Shown: positions 31,826 through 41,507, counted from the first letter of the stretch. The stretch: 64,000 nt of DNA from Hyphomicrobiaceae bacterium (GCA_020638055.1 JACKJH010000002.1:1-64000); one strand, 5' to 3'. The notes: generated by a model from the letters alone, not told the origin. Numbers and translations: made by a program.

Positions 31826-33646
31826 ATGTGTGGCATCGTTGGAATTCTCAGCACCGAGCCGGTCGCGCTGGATCTCGTCGACGCGCTGCGCCGCCTTGAA
31901 TATCGTGGCTACGACAGCGCCGGTATTGCGACGGTGGAAAACGGGCACCTTGGGCGCCGCCGCGCCGAAGGCAAATTGCGAAACCTTGAGAGCCGTCTCG
32001 CATCAGAACCGCTGAATGGCCACATTGGTATCGGTCATACCCGCTGGGCAACCCACGGACGGCCCATCGAACGCAATGCCCATCCACACATGACACCGCG
32101 CGTTTCAGTGGTGCACAATGGCATCATCGAGAACTTCCGCGAATTGCGCGAAGAGCTGACGGCTGCCGGACACGTCTTCGAGACGGAAACCGATACCGAG
32201 ACGGTGGTACATTTGATCACCGACCAGATGGACAAGGGCGCCGGCCCGATCGATGCCGTCAAGTCTGCGCTGAAGCGGTTGCACGGCGCCTTCGCGCTGG
32301 CAATCATTTTTGCCGGCGAAGACAATTTGATGATGGCCGCCCGGCTGGGCAGTCCGCTGGTTGTCGGGCATGGCGAGGGCCGGATGTTTCTTGGATCCGA
32401 CGCCATTGCACTTGCGCCATTCACAGACACCGTGACCTATTTGGAAGAGGGCGATTTCGCGGTTCTGCGCAACGATGGCGTTGAAATATTCGACCGCGAC
32501 GAGAACCCCGCCCAGCGCGTGCCGATAAAATCGCAGGCAAATGCGCTGCTGGTCGACAAGGGCAACCATCGTCACTTCATGGCCAAGGAGATCCACGAGC
32601 AGCCCGAGGTCATCAGCCATACGCTCGCACATTATCTTGATATGGCGGAGGGACGAATTCATCTGCCTGACATCGGCATTGATTTGTCGTCGGTGCCGCG
32701 CGTCACCATCTCGGCATGCGGAACGGCATATTATGCGGGTCTGGTCGCCAAATATTGGATTGAACGCTACGCGCGCGTTCCCGTCGAAATCGATATCGCT
32801 TCGGAGTTACGCTATCGCGAGGCGCCCTTGCCCCAAGGTGGTCTGGCGATCTTCGTTTCGCAGTCAGGTGAAACAGCCGATACGCTTGCAACGCTGAGAT
32901 ACTGCAAGGAGCAAGGCCAGCGCATAGCTGCGGTGGTCAATGTTCGCACATCAACGATCGCAAGAGAAAGCGATGTCGTGCTGCCGACGCTTGCCGGCCC
33001 GGAAATCGGCGTTGCATCCACCAAGGCGTTTACCTGCCAGTTGACGGCACTTGCCTGCTTTACGTTGGCGCTGGGGCGTGCGCGCGGCACGATCGACGAG
33101 GCAACCGAGCGCACGCTCGTCAAGGAATTGATGGAGGTGCCTCGCCAGATAGCCGACCAACTTTTCGATGAAACACAATATGAGCACCTGGCGCACCTCT
33201 TGGCGAAATCCAATGACGTGCTCTACCTGGGTCGCGGCATTTCTTTTCCCCTGGCAATGGAAGGTGCGCTGAAGCTCAAGGAAATTTCATATCTGCATGC
33301 AGAAGGTTATGCCGCTGGCGAACTCAAGCATGGACCAATTGCGCTGATCGACGAAAAAGTCCCCGTGATTATCGTTGCCCCGCGCGATGGGCTGTTTGAG
33401 AAAACCATATCCAATATGCAGGAGGTTGCAGCCAGGGGCGGCCAGATTGTGATGATTTCAAACGCCCTGGATGATGACGTCGGTTGTCCGCTAACGGCTC
33501 ATATCAGAATGCCTGATGCGCACGATTTCACCAATCCGATCATCTACGCTGTGCCCATCCAGCTCATCGCCTACCATACCGCTGTACAAATGGGCACTGA
33601 CGTCGACCAACCACGCAATCTGGCCAAATCTGTAACAGTTGAATAG
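31826..33646 (+). CDS. glmS: glutamine--fructose-6-phosphate aminotransferase
   Basis: A 606-aa isomerising aminotransferase that makes glucosamine-6-phosphate from fructose-6-phosphate and glutamine. The N-terminal glutaminase has the catalytic Cys2 (MCGIVGILS) and the TRWATHG and HNGIIENF motifs. Two SIS domains follow, with SACGTAYYAG, SQSGETADTLA and the C-terminal KSVTVE ending. The length is standard. No glmS ribozyme is expected in this group and none was seen. Upstream are glmU and a truncated palindromic repeat; another repeat follows at 33675. Confidence 0.97.
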   Translation: MCGIVGILSTEPVALDLVDALRRLEYRGYDSAGIATVENGHLGRRRAEGKLRNLESRLASEPLNGHIGIGHTRWATHGRPIERNAHPHMTPRVSVVHNGIIENFRELREELTAAGHVFETETDTETVVHLITDQMDKGAGPIDAVKSALKRLHGAFALAIIFAGEDNLMMAARLGSPLVVGHGEGRMFLGSDAIALAPFTDTVTYLEEGDFAVLRNDGVEIFDRDENPAQRVPIKSQANALLVDKGNHRHFMAKEIHEQPEVISHTLAHYLDMAEGRIHLPDIGIDLSSVPRVTISACGTAYYAGLVAKYWIERYARVPVEIDIASELRYREAPLPQGGLAIFVSQSGETADTLATLRYCKEQGQRIAAVVNVRTSTIARESDVVLPTLAGPEIGVASTKAFTCQLTALACFTLALGRARGTIDEATERTLVKELMEVPRQIADQLFDETQYEHLAHLLAKSNDVLYLGRGISFPLAMEGALKLKEISYLHAEGYAAGELKHGPIALIDEKVPVIIVAPRDGLFEKTISNMQEVAARGGQIVMISNALDDDVGCPLTAHIRMPDAHDFTNPIIYAVPIQLIAYHTAVQMGTDVDQPRNLAKSVTVE

Positions 33647-33674
33647 GACTGCAACTGAATAAATTTGCCGCTGG

Positions 33675-33779
33675 CTAGCGCATTTTCCGACGAAATCGGA
33701 CACCGGTTCGTCGAAGAAAATGCGACCAAACAAAAAGCTAGAGCTCGATCCGATTCCATCGGATGGGAAGGTGTTCTAG
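33675..33779 (+). repeat. ~100-bp palindromic repeat (family 2), copy e
   Basis: A complete copy: GCGCATTTTCCGACGAAATC, GGACACCGGTTCGTCGAAGA, AAATGCGACCAAACAAAAAG, CTAGAGCTCGATCCGATTCC and ATCGGATGGGAAGGTGTTCT. It lies 28 bases after the glmS stop and ends in CTAG. Confidence 0.8.
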
Positions 33780-34000
33780 CCAGGATTTGAGTTAAATATT
33801 ATCCCCAGGAGTGCCATTATCCGGGCATTAGTCCGGCCATGGAATTGCCTCCTGTTGCTGCTTGACATAGGGTTTGAGTCGGTAGCGGCGGGCAGCGATT
33901 TTGGTACTATTGTCACCATTGGTACTAAAGTAAATCGAGTTGGATGCCAGGACTGGGACCAGTGGCAGGCAAACAAAATACGGGGCAGGGGCTGGACACG

Positions 34001-35164
34001 ATGACCCATGCAAAACGTCAACTCGCCAACGGGCCAGCCGTCGCGCCCGCTACAATTTTTGCAATTTTAATTTCTGGGTTTTTGCCACTGGCGGCAATTG
34101 CCGCGCCAACGGACACGACGACTGCCGCGCCTACGCGTTCAGCACCCATGGGTAAAGGCGAGCAGGCATTAAAACGCGGTATCGCCGCATACCAGAAAAA
34201 TGCCTTTGCCCTCGCCGTCGGTGCGTGCAGCTCAGCCTTGTCCAGTGGCGGGTTAAGCACCCAGGACACCGCAAAGGCACTTTATTACCGGGGGCTCTCA
34301 TACCGGCGCCAGGGGCGCGCGGCACTGGCGATCTCAGATCTGACGAACGCGTTGTGGTTGAAGGATGGCCTGGATGGAAAGGAGCGTGCCGATGCGCTCG
34401 TCAACCGTGCGGCGGCCTATAAAGCAGCAGGTATTGCAGATCCCGGTGCGCCGCAAGCGCGTGAAGCATCCGCGCCAGCTTCCCCGGCCGGCAGCTCCGA
34501 TGATGGCATCACGACGGCGGCGCTGACGTCATCTGAGCCCGCCGCCAGTGCGCCGACGCCATCAAGTCGCCCAGCCAACAGTACGGCAAGCCAAACGCCG
34601 CCGGCACAATCGGCGCAAACACCTGCGGCACCCGGCCAGAGCAGCAATCCGCTTGGTGGCATTGGCAGCTTCTTTGGCAACCTGTTTTCAGGTGGTTCCA
34701 GCCAGCAGGCCGCCAACGCCCCGTCCACGGATGCACCAGATCCTGCGAACGAAGTGACGACGGCTTCCACTGGTTCTTCCGCGGTTTCTTCCTGGTCCTC
34801 CAGTACTCAGGTGCAGTCAGGACAGTTTGCTCCATCGCAGCGCAATCAAAATTCAAGGCCCCAACCGCAGCGCACTGCGGCGTTGGCATCCCCAAACACG
34901 TCGTCCAAACACAAGGGCAAATACAAGTTGCAGGTTGGTGCGGTGCGGTCGCGCGCGGAGGCGGAGCGTCTGGCCAAACGGTTCGCTTCAGAGCATGGCA
35001 ATCAGATTGACGGCCGCGCCCTTGATGTGCAGGAGGCCGTTTTTGGCAACATGGGAACGTTCTATCGCGTCAACGTCGGGCCTTATGCCTCGGCCAAGGA
35101 ACCCGACAAGCTGTGCAAGGCGATGCGTGGTTCGGGATATGATTGCCTTGTCGTGACGCACTGA
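34001..35164 (+). CDS. exported TPR and SPOR domain protein
   Basis: A 387-aa protein from the chosen ATG, which puts a signal peptide first (hydrophobic 17-35, cleavage near AIAAPTD). A tetratricopeptide-like region follows (about 45-125: EQALKRGIAAYQKNAFALAV, then RRQGRAALAISDLTNALWL). Next comes a long Ala/Ser/Pro/Gln-rich linker, and a C-terminal SPOR domain (about 305-387: YKLQVGAVRSRAEAERLAK and YRVNVGPYASAKEPDKLC). It is probably periplasmic and binds septal peptidoglycan. An upstream in-frame start at 33944 would add 19 residues before the signal peptide. Confidence 0.78.
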   Translation: MTHAKRQLANGPAVAPATIFAILISGFLPLAAIAAPTDTTTAAPTRSAPMGKGEQALKRGIAAYQKNAFALAVGACSSALSSGGLSTQDTAKALYYRGLSYRRQGRAALAISDLTNALWLKDGLDGKERADALVNRAAAYKAAGIADPGAPQAREASAPASPAGSSDDGITTAALTSSEPAASAPTPSSRPANSTASQTPPAQSAQTPAAPGQSSNPLGGIGSFFGNLFSGGSSQQAANAPSTDAPDPANEVTTASTGSSAVSSWSSSTQVQSGQFAPSQRNQNSRPQPQRTAALASPNTSSKHKGKYKLQVGAVRSRAEAERLAKRFASEHGNQIDGRALDVQEAVFGNMGTFYRVNVGPYASAKEPDKLCKAMRGSGYDCLVVTH

Positions 35165-35295
35165 TAATCGAGATGCACGCCACAGATAAAGCTGAACATC
35201 CCATTGGGGTCGACATCATTCTGCTCAAGTGCCAGTGACGCATTCCAGCATATGTAACTTGACGAAACCTTGCCGATCTGATCCCATCCGCCGCC

Positions 35296-35748
35296 ATGCA
35301 AACGCTTCGCCAAGGACTGACACTGCTTCTCGCCGCCGCCCTGGTCTGGGTTGGCGTTGCGGGCGGGCTTTTGTCTGCCAACGCAGCCAGCTCTTCGAGC
35401 GCGGCAAGCCAAAACCAGCATGCACACAACTTATTTATGCAGCACGCGCATCATGACGCGACGCTAAGGCCAGATCCAGTTCCAGAGGCCAGCGCGCATC
35501 AACAGACCAACCGTGACTGCGCTCGTTCGTGTCTGGGAAGCGTTTCGGCGAAGCTTGTTCCCGCTGCAGTCAGTCTGCAGCCGCCTCACTTGATAGCGGT
35601 GATGGTCGCGTATTGTGATCCGACCAGCATCATCAGGGCCAGCCGCCCTGTATCAGCCTTCTCGCCAAGTGCTCCACCTGATTGGGCAGGCGAGCCGCCC
35701 ACAGGCGCCGCGCGCATCTTAAGCCGCCACTCTCATTTGAGAATTTGA
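35296..35748 (+). CDS. exported His-rich protein of the cus cluster
   Basis: A 150-aa protein with a signal peptide (hydrophobic 8-28, cleavage near ANAAS). Its mature N-terminus is rich in histidine (QHAHNLFMQHAHHD, more at ASAHQQ), with two cysteines (DCARSCLG) and an Ala/Pro-rich tail. No family is assigned. Its place 97 bases before cusB and the cluster of possible Cu/Ag ligands suggest a periplasmic metal-binding protein or sensor. Short proteins of this layout are often found before RND copper pumps. The N-terminus could also be regulatory, through metal-sensitive secretion; that is speculation. Confidence 0.6.
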   Translation: MQTLRQGLTLLLAAALVWVGVAGGLLSANAASSSSAASQNQHAHNLFMQHAHHDATLRPDPVPEASAHQQTNRDCARSCLGSVSAKLVPAAVSLQPPHLIAVMVAYCDPTSIIRASRPVSAFSPSAPPDWAGEPPTGAARILSRHSHLRI

Positions 35749-35845
35749 TCTCCTGAAGTTTCCTTCGGGGCAGCGGGTGTCGACGCACACTCCGCTGTCT
35801 TTGGCGCGCGCTTCGTCGCGACTTTATACCTTTAGGAGACTGAGG

Positions 35846-37741
35846 ATGTTTTCCAATTCCAGAGCATTTTCCGACGAAGTGGCCAACGGTTCGTGGCAGA
35901 AAATGCGACCAAACAAAAAAGCTATAGCGCTGATCCGATTCCATTGGATCGCAATGCGCTGTGGGGCTGGCCTACTTCGAACCATCGGCATTGCCTTGGT
36001 TGTGGCGTTTGCGACGACCGGCTTCTTGCCCGCTGCAAGCACGTACGGAGAGGCAGTGGCTGCTGAGCAATCAAAGCCTGCGGATGGCCAGAAATGGACC
36101 TGTCCAATGCACCCCCATTACATCGCCAATGAGTTTGGTCAGTGCCCGATTTGCGGAATGGACCTTGTTAAACTCGACACAGGGGGAGGCGGCGGTTCCA
36201 ACGCCGCATCCAGTGACGCTCCAGGCCGCACCTCAATTGTTGTGGCGCCTCAAATGCTCCAGACCATGGGGGTGCGCCTAGCCAAGGCGGAAAAGACAAA
36301 CTTCGGCCGGATCGTGCGCAGCTTTGGCATCGTCGCCGATGACGAGAGATTGCAGACAGAGCTTACGGCACGGTTGGAAGGCTGGATTGAAGACCTGAAA
36401 ATTCGCGCCGTCGGGGATCAGGTAAAAAAAGGGGATCTGCTGTTCACGCTGTTTGCGCCGGAGTTCGCCGTATCACAGCGCGATTATCTTGATGCCTTGA
36501 AGGGTCGTGACGGGTCCCGCATAGCCTCCATCAAGACGCGGCTATCGGCATTTGGCATGCAGGACCGCGCGATTGATGAGCTTGTTCGCCACGGTCGCGC
36601 AATGGAGCATGTGCCGTTCTACGCCGACCGTGACGGTACCGTCGCCATGATCGACCTGCGCCCTGGCAGCTACGTCAAACGCGGCACGATGTTGACCCGT
36701 ATCCAGGATTATTCGCAGGTTTGGCTGATGGTGTCGGTATCGGAATGGGATCTCGGCTTCATCTCACCGGGAACGCCCGCGCGCATCACGTTTCCAAATC
36801 TTCCCGGCCGTCAGGTGCTCTCCAAGGTCGAATATGTCTACCCGACAGTCGACGCAAAGACGCGAACAGGAACCGTGCGTCTCGTCTTGGATAACGCTGA
36901 TGGGCAGTTGCGCCCTGGCGCCTATGCCGACGTGGCATTCGAAGTCGCAACCGAGCAGCGTCTTGCCGTCCCCACCGAAGCAATTCTTATGAGCGGTGGT
37001 GACCGCTACGTCGTTGCGTCTCTGGGCGAAGGCCGTTTTGAGCCGCGCAGCGTCACCACGGGTCTTTCGTCGGGCCGCTGGACGGAAGTGTCCGGTGAGA
37101 TCAAGGCTGGCGACCAAATTGTCGTTTCGGGGCAGTTCCTCATCGATTCAGAAAGCGCGCTACGCGAAAGTTTCCGCAAGCTGGAGCAGTTGCAACTCCC
37201 GCTCTCCATGCTGAAATTGACCGATGCGCAATTCGCCATGGTTGACCATTTCGTCGACGCTGCACTCTATCTGCACGAGGCGATCTCCGACGGCTACGAT
37301 GTTGATCCCAAGTTCCTGCAACCGGCCATAGAGGTGAAAACGCAGCTATGGCCAGCGTTCCAGAATACGCAGCTCGCCTACGTCATGCAGGATAGCGTCG
37401 CTGCTCTTCAAAAAGCGCAGGCCGCGCGCACGTCGACTGAGGTAAAGGCCGCCCTTTCAGATCTTGTCGCATCTTTACTGCCGTGGATGCGTGACGGCGC
37501 CCCCCAACACTACGACGGAAAGAAGCTTTCTATCTACCGCGAAGCCGGTGGCGAACGGCACTGGGTGCAATTTGCGGGAGTTCCCTCCAACCCCTATGGC
37601 GATGGCAAGGCGGAACTGGTGCCATGGCCCCAGCCAGATGCGGCAAAGGATTCGGTAACGCCTGCAAACACGGAGGAGCATCGGGAAAACAAACCTGCGG
37701 CGATGTCGCCAAACCAACCCGCGGCCGGTCATCGGCATTGA
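35846..37741 (+). CDS. cusB: copper/silver efflux RND periplasmic adaptor
   Basis: A 631-aa CusB-type membrane fusion protein linking CusA to an outer-membrane channel. After a hydrophobic signal segment (about 40-58) there is a heavy-metal-binding domain with WTCPMHPHYIANEFGQCPIC, then the barrel-sandwich, helical hairpin and beta-barrel domains, and a long C-terminal extension with a DUF3347-like part (MVDHFVDAALYLHEAISDGY). A palindromic repeat (35861-35962) is translated as residues 6-38, before the signal segment. Another ATG at 35954, inside the repeat, would give a normal signal peptide, so the real start is uncertain. No cusC is seen. cusA follows 29 bases later. Confidence 0.9.
   Translation: MFSNSRAFSDEVANGSWQKMRPNKKAIALIRFHWIAMRCGAGLLRTIGIALVVAFATTGFLPAASTYGEAVAAEQSKPADGQKWTCPMHPHYIANEFGQCPICGMDLVKLDTGGGGGSNAASSDAPGRTSIVVAPQMLQTMGVRLAKAEKTNFGRIVRSFGIVADDERLQTELTARLEGWIEDLKIRAVGDQVKKGDLLFTLFAPEFAVSQRDYLDALKGRDGSRIASIKTRLSAFGMQDRAIDELVRHGRAMEHVPFYADRDGTVAMIDLRPGSYVKRGTMLTRIQDYSQVWLMVSVSEWDLGFISPGTPARITFPNLPGRQVLSKVEYVYPTVDAKTRTGTVRLVLDNADGQLRPGAYADVAFEVATEQRLAVPTEAILMSGGDRYVVASLGEGRFEPRSVTTGLSSGRWTEVSGEIKAGDQIVVSGQFLIDSESALRESFRKLEQLQLPLSMLKLTDAQFAMVDHFVDAALYLHEAISDGYDVDPKFLQPAIEVKTQLWPAFQNTQLAYVMQDSVAALQKAQAARTSTEVKAALSDLVASLLPWMRDGAPQHYDGKKLSIYREAGGERHWVQFAGVPSNPYGDGKAELVPWPQPDAAKDSVTPANTEEHRENKPAAMSPNQPAAGHRH
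35861..35962 (+). repeat. family 2 palindromic repeat, copy f, within cusB 5' end
   Basis: A complete copy: AGAGCATTTTCCGACGAAGT, GGCCAACGGTTCGTGGCAGA, AAATGCGACCAAACAAAAAA, GCTATAGCGCTGATCCGATT and CCATTGGATCGCAATGCGCT. It begins 15 bases after the cusB ATG at 35846 and stays open in that frame throughout, so it is potentially coding. Confidence 0.85.
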
Positions 37742-37770
37742 CGTAGCGAGAAGACCGGAGCGCCCCTGAA

Positions 37771-40700
37771 ATGTCAGTCGATACAACCGATCACACCGGC
37801 AAGGATCCCACGAAGTCATTCGTCGCGCAGGTGATTGCCTGGTCCGTTGCCAACCAGCTTATCGTCATAGTAGCGGCGCTGGCGCTTATCGCAGCGGGAT
37901 GGCTTGCGATCCTTCGCACACCGCTCGATGCCATTCCCGATATGTCTGACACGCAGGTGATTATCCGCACCGAGTTTGCCGGCCAATCACCACAGATCGT
38001 GGAAGATCTCGTCACCTACCCCTTGTCGACGACATTGCTCGGCCTGCCGCGGACCAAAGCTGTGCGCGGCTACTCGATGTTTGGAACCAGCTTCGTCTAT
38101 GTGATCTTCGAGGACGGGGTCGATCAATATTGGGCCAGAGCCCGTGTAATCGAGGCATTGTCAAAATCGTCAGGATCGCTGCCTGCGGCAGCGACACCGC
38201 AAATAGGCCCTGACGCAACCGGCGTTGGATGGGTGTTTCAATATGCGCTCATAGACCGGTCCGGACGCCATGATCTTTCGCAGTTGCGCTCGCTGCAGGA
38301 TTGGTTCTTGAAATTCGAACTCGCGACCGTACCTGGCGTTTCAGAGGTGGCCTCGGTTGGCGGTTTTGTAAAGGAGTTCCAGGTTCTCATCGATCCCAAC
38401 CGATTGAGAGCCTACGACATTCCCATTTCAAGAATCAACGCAGCCGTGCGTGCAGCATCCAGCGATGTCGGTGGACGAGTTATCGAGCAGGCCGAAACAG
38501 AGCTGATGATCCGCTCCACCGGCTACATCAAAACCATCGACCAGTTGCGTAACGTCGTTGTCTATTCGAACGCGGGAACTCCTGTTGTCCTGTCCGACAT
38601 AGCAAACGTGATCGAGGGGCCGGAGTTGCGCCGCGGTGTCGTGGAGCTTGATGGGCAGGGTGAAGTGGTCGGCGGCATCATTGTCATGCGTTCAGGCGAG
38701 AATGCGCTTAACGTAATTGATGCCATAAAAAAGAAGATCGCGACGGTACAGGAAGGCCTGCCCAAAGGCGTCGAGATCGTTCCGGTCTACGATCGTGCTC
38801 CGCTGATCAAGGGCGCCGTCGACTACCTTTCAACGAAACTGATCGAGGAAGGTCTCGTAGTCGCTTTTGTATGTTTCATATTCCTGCTCCATGTCCGCTC
38901 GGCGTTTGTCGCCATCATCACGCTGCCACTGGGTGTGTTGGCAGCATTTGTCGTCATGTCGGCGCAAGGGCTGACGGCGAACATTATGTCACTGGGCGGC
39001 ATCGCCATTGCCATCGGCGCCATGGTCGACGCTTCCATCGTTATGGTCGAAAACGCCCACCGAAAGTTATCATTGCTCTCCCAGGAAGACGCACGAGATC
39101 ATAAAAAGCGCCGTGCCGCACTCGTGCTTGCCGCGCAAGAGGTCGGGCCGGGTCTGTTCTTCTCGCTACTCATCATCACCGTTTCATTCCTGCCTGTTTT
39201 GGCATTAACGGGACAGAGTTACAGGCTTTTCGCGCCGCTGGCCTTCACCAAAACCTACGCGATGGCGTTTGCAGCGCTTTTGTCGGTCACGCTGGTGCCG
39301 GTGCTCATGTTGTGGCTGGTGCGCGGCCGCATTCTGCCTGAGGAGAAAAACCCGCTGAACCGCGTGTTTGTGGCGCTTTATCGTCCCATGTTGCGATTGG
39401 CCTTGAGAGCACGTTGGCTGGTGCTCATCGTGACACTGGCCGTCACGGCGTCGGTCGTCATTCCTTTGATGCGCATGGGCTCTGAATTCATGCCTGCGCT
39501 TTATGAGGGTGAACTGCTTTACATGCCCACGACGCTCCCGAGCGTTTCGATTACCAAAGCCAAGGAAATTCTTTCGCAGACGAACCGGCTTATAAAAACG
39601 GTGCCCGAGGTTGAGCAGGTCTTCGGCAAGGTCGGCCGAGCCGATACCGCAACGGATCCCGCACCCATTTCGATGATCGAATCCTGGATAAAGCTGAAAC
39701 CAAAATCTGAGTGGCGCACCGGACTGACGGTTGACAATTTGATTGCCGAACTCGACCAGCGCACGAAGATGCCGGGTCTCGTCAACTCCTGGGGCTATCC
39801 CATCAAGATCAGAATGGACATGATATCGACGGGCATTCGCACCCCTGTCGGGATAAAGATTTCCGGCAACGATCTGGCTGTAATCGAGCGGGTCTCATTG
39901 GCGGTGGAAGCTGCCGCAAAGAAGGTGAGGGGAACGCGCTCGGTATTTGCCGAACGGGTGCAGGGCGGCCGCTACCTTGAGATCCGCCCCGACCGACGCG
40001 AACTTGCGCGCCGGAATATCGATATGGCGGCGTTTCAAACCGTAATTCAAACGGCGCTGGGGGGTATGAAGCTCTCAGAATCGGTTCAAGGCCGCGAACG
40101 CTACAACATCATTCTACGCTACGATCGGCCCTTCCGTGAAACCAAGACGGACCTCGCCGAGATCCTTGTGCCAACGCCGGCAGGTCAACACATCCCCTTG
40201 AAGGAACTGGCCGAGATTGCCATCACCGACGGTCCGCCGATGATCAAGTCGGAAAACGCCCGCCTTACCGGCTGGGTGTTTGTTGATATATCCGGTCGCG
40301 ATATAGGCAGTTATGTCAACGAAGCACAGCAGGCCATCTTGCAAAGTGTCGACCTGCCACCCGGCTATACGATCACATGGTCAGGGCAATTTGAACAAAT
40401 GCTGGAAGCACGCCGCCGCCTCGCCATAACAATTCCCGCGGTTGTGCTTACCATTTTCGTTCTTTTGATGCTTCATTTCGGACGCCTCGATCGCACGCTC
40501 ATCATCATGTTGTCATTGCCGTTTGGCCTGGTCGGCGGGCTGTGGGCGGTAGACCTTGCCGGCTACGACATGTCGGTTGCGGTGGCGGTCGGCTTTATCG
40601 CGCTCGGCGGTATCGCGGTGGAAACGGCGATCGTCATGCTGCTTTACCTCGACCATCAGGTGCGCGCGCATCCTCCTGCCACATTGGCGGACCTGGTGGA

Positions 40701-40992
40701 AGCTATCATGGCCGGTGCGGTCATGCGCGTGAGGCCCAAGCTGATGACCGTGCTGGTCATTATTGCAGGCCTCCTTCCGATCTTCATCACCGAAGGATTG
40801 GGTAGCGATGTCATGCGTCGCATTGCGTTACCCATGGTCGGCGGCATGGTTTCGACGACGGTTCTGACTTTGATCGTCATCCCGGTCGTCTACATGCTGT
40901 GGGAAGGCCGACACTTCCGCGGCAAGACATGGCGAGCACAAAATGCGCCGTCAGCCAAAGAAGCCAAGTCATCACCAGCGCCCGCGAATTAG
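37771..40992 (+). CDS. cusA: CusA-type heavy-metal RND efflux pump
   Basis: A 1073-aa inner-membrane RND pump of the heavy-metal (HME) group, exporting Cu(I)/Ag(I) from periplasm or cytoplasm with proton exchange. It has the expected twelve-helix plan: TM1 at about 25-45, a large periplasmic loop, the TM2-TM7 block around 350-560, a second loop and TM8-TM12 after 880. The HME signatures DAIPDMSDTQVII, IAIGAMVDASIVMVENAH and GGIAVETAIVMLLYLD are present. The length matches CusA. It lies between cusB and the cusF-like gene, an ordinary cus arrangement without the outer-membrane CusC. Confidence 0.96.
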   Translation: MSVDTTDHTGKDPTKSFVAQVIAWSVANQLIVIVAALALIAAGWLAILRTPLDAIPDMSDTQVIIRTEFAGQSPQIVEDLVTYPLSTTLLGLPRTKAVRGYSMFGTSFVYVIFEDGVDQYWARARVIEALSKSSGSLPAAATPQIGPDATGVGWVFQYALIDRSGRHDLSQLRSLQDWFLKFELATVPGVSEVASVGGFVKEFQVLIDPNRLRAYDIPISRINAAVRAASSDVGGRVIEQAETELMIRSTGYIKTIDQLRNVVVYSNAGTPVVLSDIANVIEGPELRRGVVELDGQGEVVGGIIVMRSGENALNVIDAIKKKIATVQEGLPKGVEIVPVYDRAPLIKGAVDYLSTKLIEEGLVVAFVCFIFLLHVRSAFVAIITLPLGVLAAFVVMSAQGLTANIMSLGGIAIAIGAMVDASIVMVENAHRKLSLLSQEDARDHKKRRAALVLAAQEVGPGLFFSLLIITVSFLPVLALTGQSYRLFAPLAFTKTYAMAFAALLSVTLVPVLMLWLVRGRILPEEKNPLNRVFVALYRPMLRLALRARWLVLIVTLAVTASVVIPLMRMGSEFMPALYEGELLYMPTTLPSVSITKAKEILSQTNRLIKTVPEVEQVFGKVGRADTATDPAPISMIESWIKLKPKSEWRTGLTVDNLIAELDQRTKMPGLVNSWGYPIKIRMDMISTGIRTPVGIKISGNDLAVIERVSLAVEAAAKKVRGTRSVFAERVQGGRYLEIRPDRRELARRNIDMAAFQTVIQTALGGMKLSESVQGRERYNIILRYDRPFRETKTDLAEILVPTPAGQHIPLKELAEIAITDGPPMIKSENARLTGWVFVDISGRDIGSYVNEAQQAILQSVDLPPGYTITWSGQFEQMLEARRRLAITIPAVVLTIFVLLMLHFGRLDRTLIIMLSLPFGLVGGLWAVDLAGYDMSVAVAVGFIALGGIAVETAIVMLLYLDHQVRAHPPATLADLVEAIMAGAVMRVRPKLMTVLVIIAGLLPIFITEGLGSDVMRRIALPMVGGMVSTTVLTLIVIPVVYMLWEGRHFRGKTWRAQNAPSAKEAKSSPAPAN

Positions 40993-41038
40993 CGGGAGCA
41001 CTTTTCACTGCCCCTCGATCCAACAAAGGAGAATACGA

Positions 41039-41416
41039 ATGAGGAAAACAATTCTGGCCATTGCAGCGAGCCTTATCGTTGCGTCGCCGGCCGTGGCGCA
41101 GGAAATGAAAATGCCCATGGATCACAAGGGCCATGGCGATATGCAGCACATGGAAAAGATGGAACACAAGGACGTGGCGCCTGGAACCGAGGCCGAAGGG
41201 ACAGGCATTTTGAATTCGATTGACGCAGATAAGAAGCAGGTCAATGTTTCCCACGACCCAATGCCTGCGCTCGGCTGGCCAAGCATGACAATGGATTTAC
41301 CTGTAACTTCCAAGGTTGATCTGGGCAGCCTCAAGGCTGGCGATAAGATTGCATTCAAGCTGAAGCTGGGACGCGACAAGACCTACCGGGTGATCGAAAT
41401 CACACCAGCGCAGTGA
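41039..41416 (+). CDS. CusF-like periplasmic copper chaperone
   Basis: A 125-aa exported protein. The signal peptide (1-20, cleavage after AVA-Q) is followed by a Met/His-rich stretch (about 22-47) and a CusF-type OB-fold domain. The CusF metal site is visible in VSHDPMPALGWPSMTMDLPV: a His, a Trp for the cation-pi contact, and two Met. CusF carries Cu(I)/Ag(I) to CusB. AGGAG precedes the ATG. A family 2 repeat follows the stop by 12 bases, and may end transcription. Confidence 0.9.
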   Translation: MRKTILAIAASLIVASPAVAQEMKMPMDHKGHGDMQHMEKMEHKDVAPGTEAEGTGILNSIDADKKQVNVSHDPMPALGWPSMTMDLPVTSKVDLGSLKAGDKIAFKLKLGRDKTYRVIEITPAQ

Positions 41417-41428
41417 GGCAACAACAAT

Positions 41429-41507
41429 AGAGCGCACGACGCTCTAGCTTCTTGTTTGGTCGCATTTTCTTCGACGAACCGGTGTCCACTTCGTCGGAAA
41501 ATGCTTG
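41429..41507 (-). repeat. family 2 palindromic repeat, copy g (shortened)
   Basis: Contains AGAGCGCACGACGCTCTAG, CTTGTTTGGTCGCATTTTCT, TCGACGAACCGGTGTCCACT and TCGTCGGAAAATGC. The GATCCGATGGAATCGG arm is replaced by a short AGAGCG/CGCTCT hairpin, so it is a variant or deletion form. It lies between the convergent cusF-like and ketopantoate reductase genes. Confidence 0.7.
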
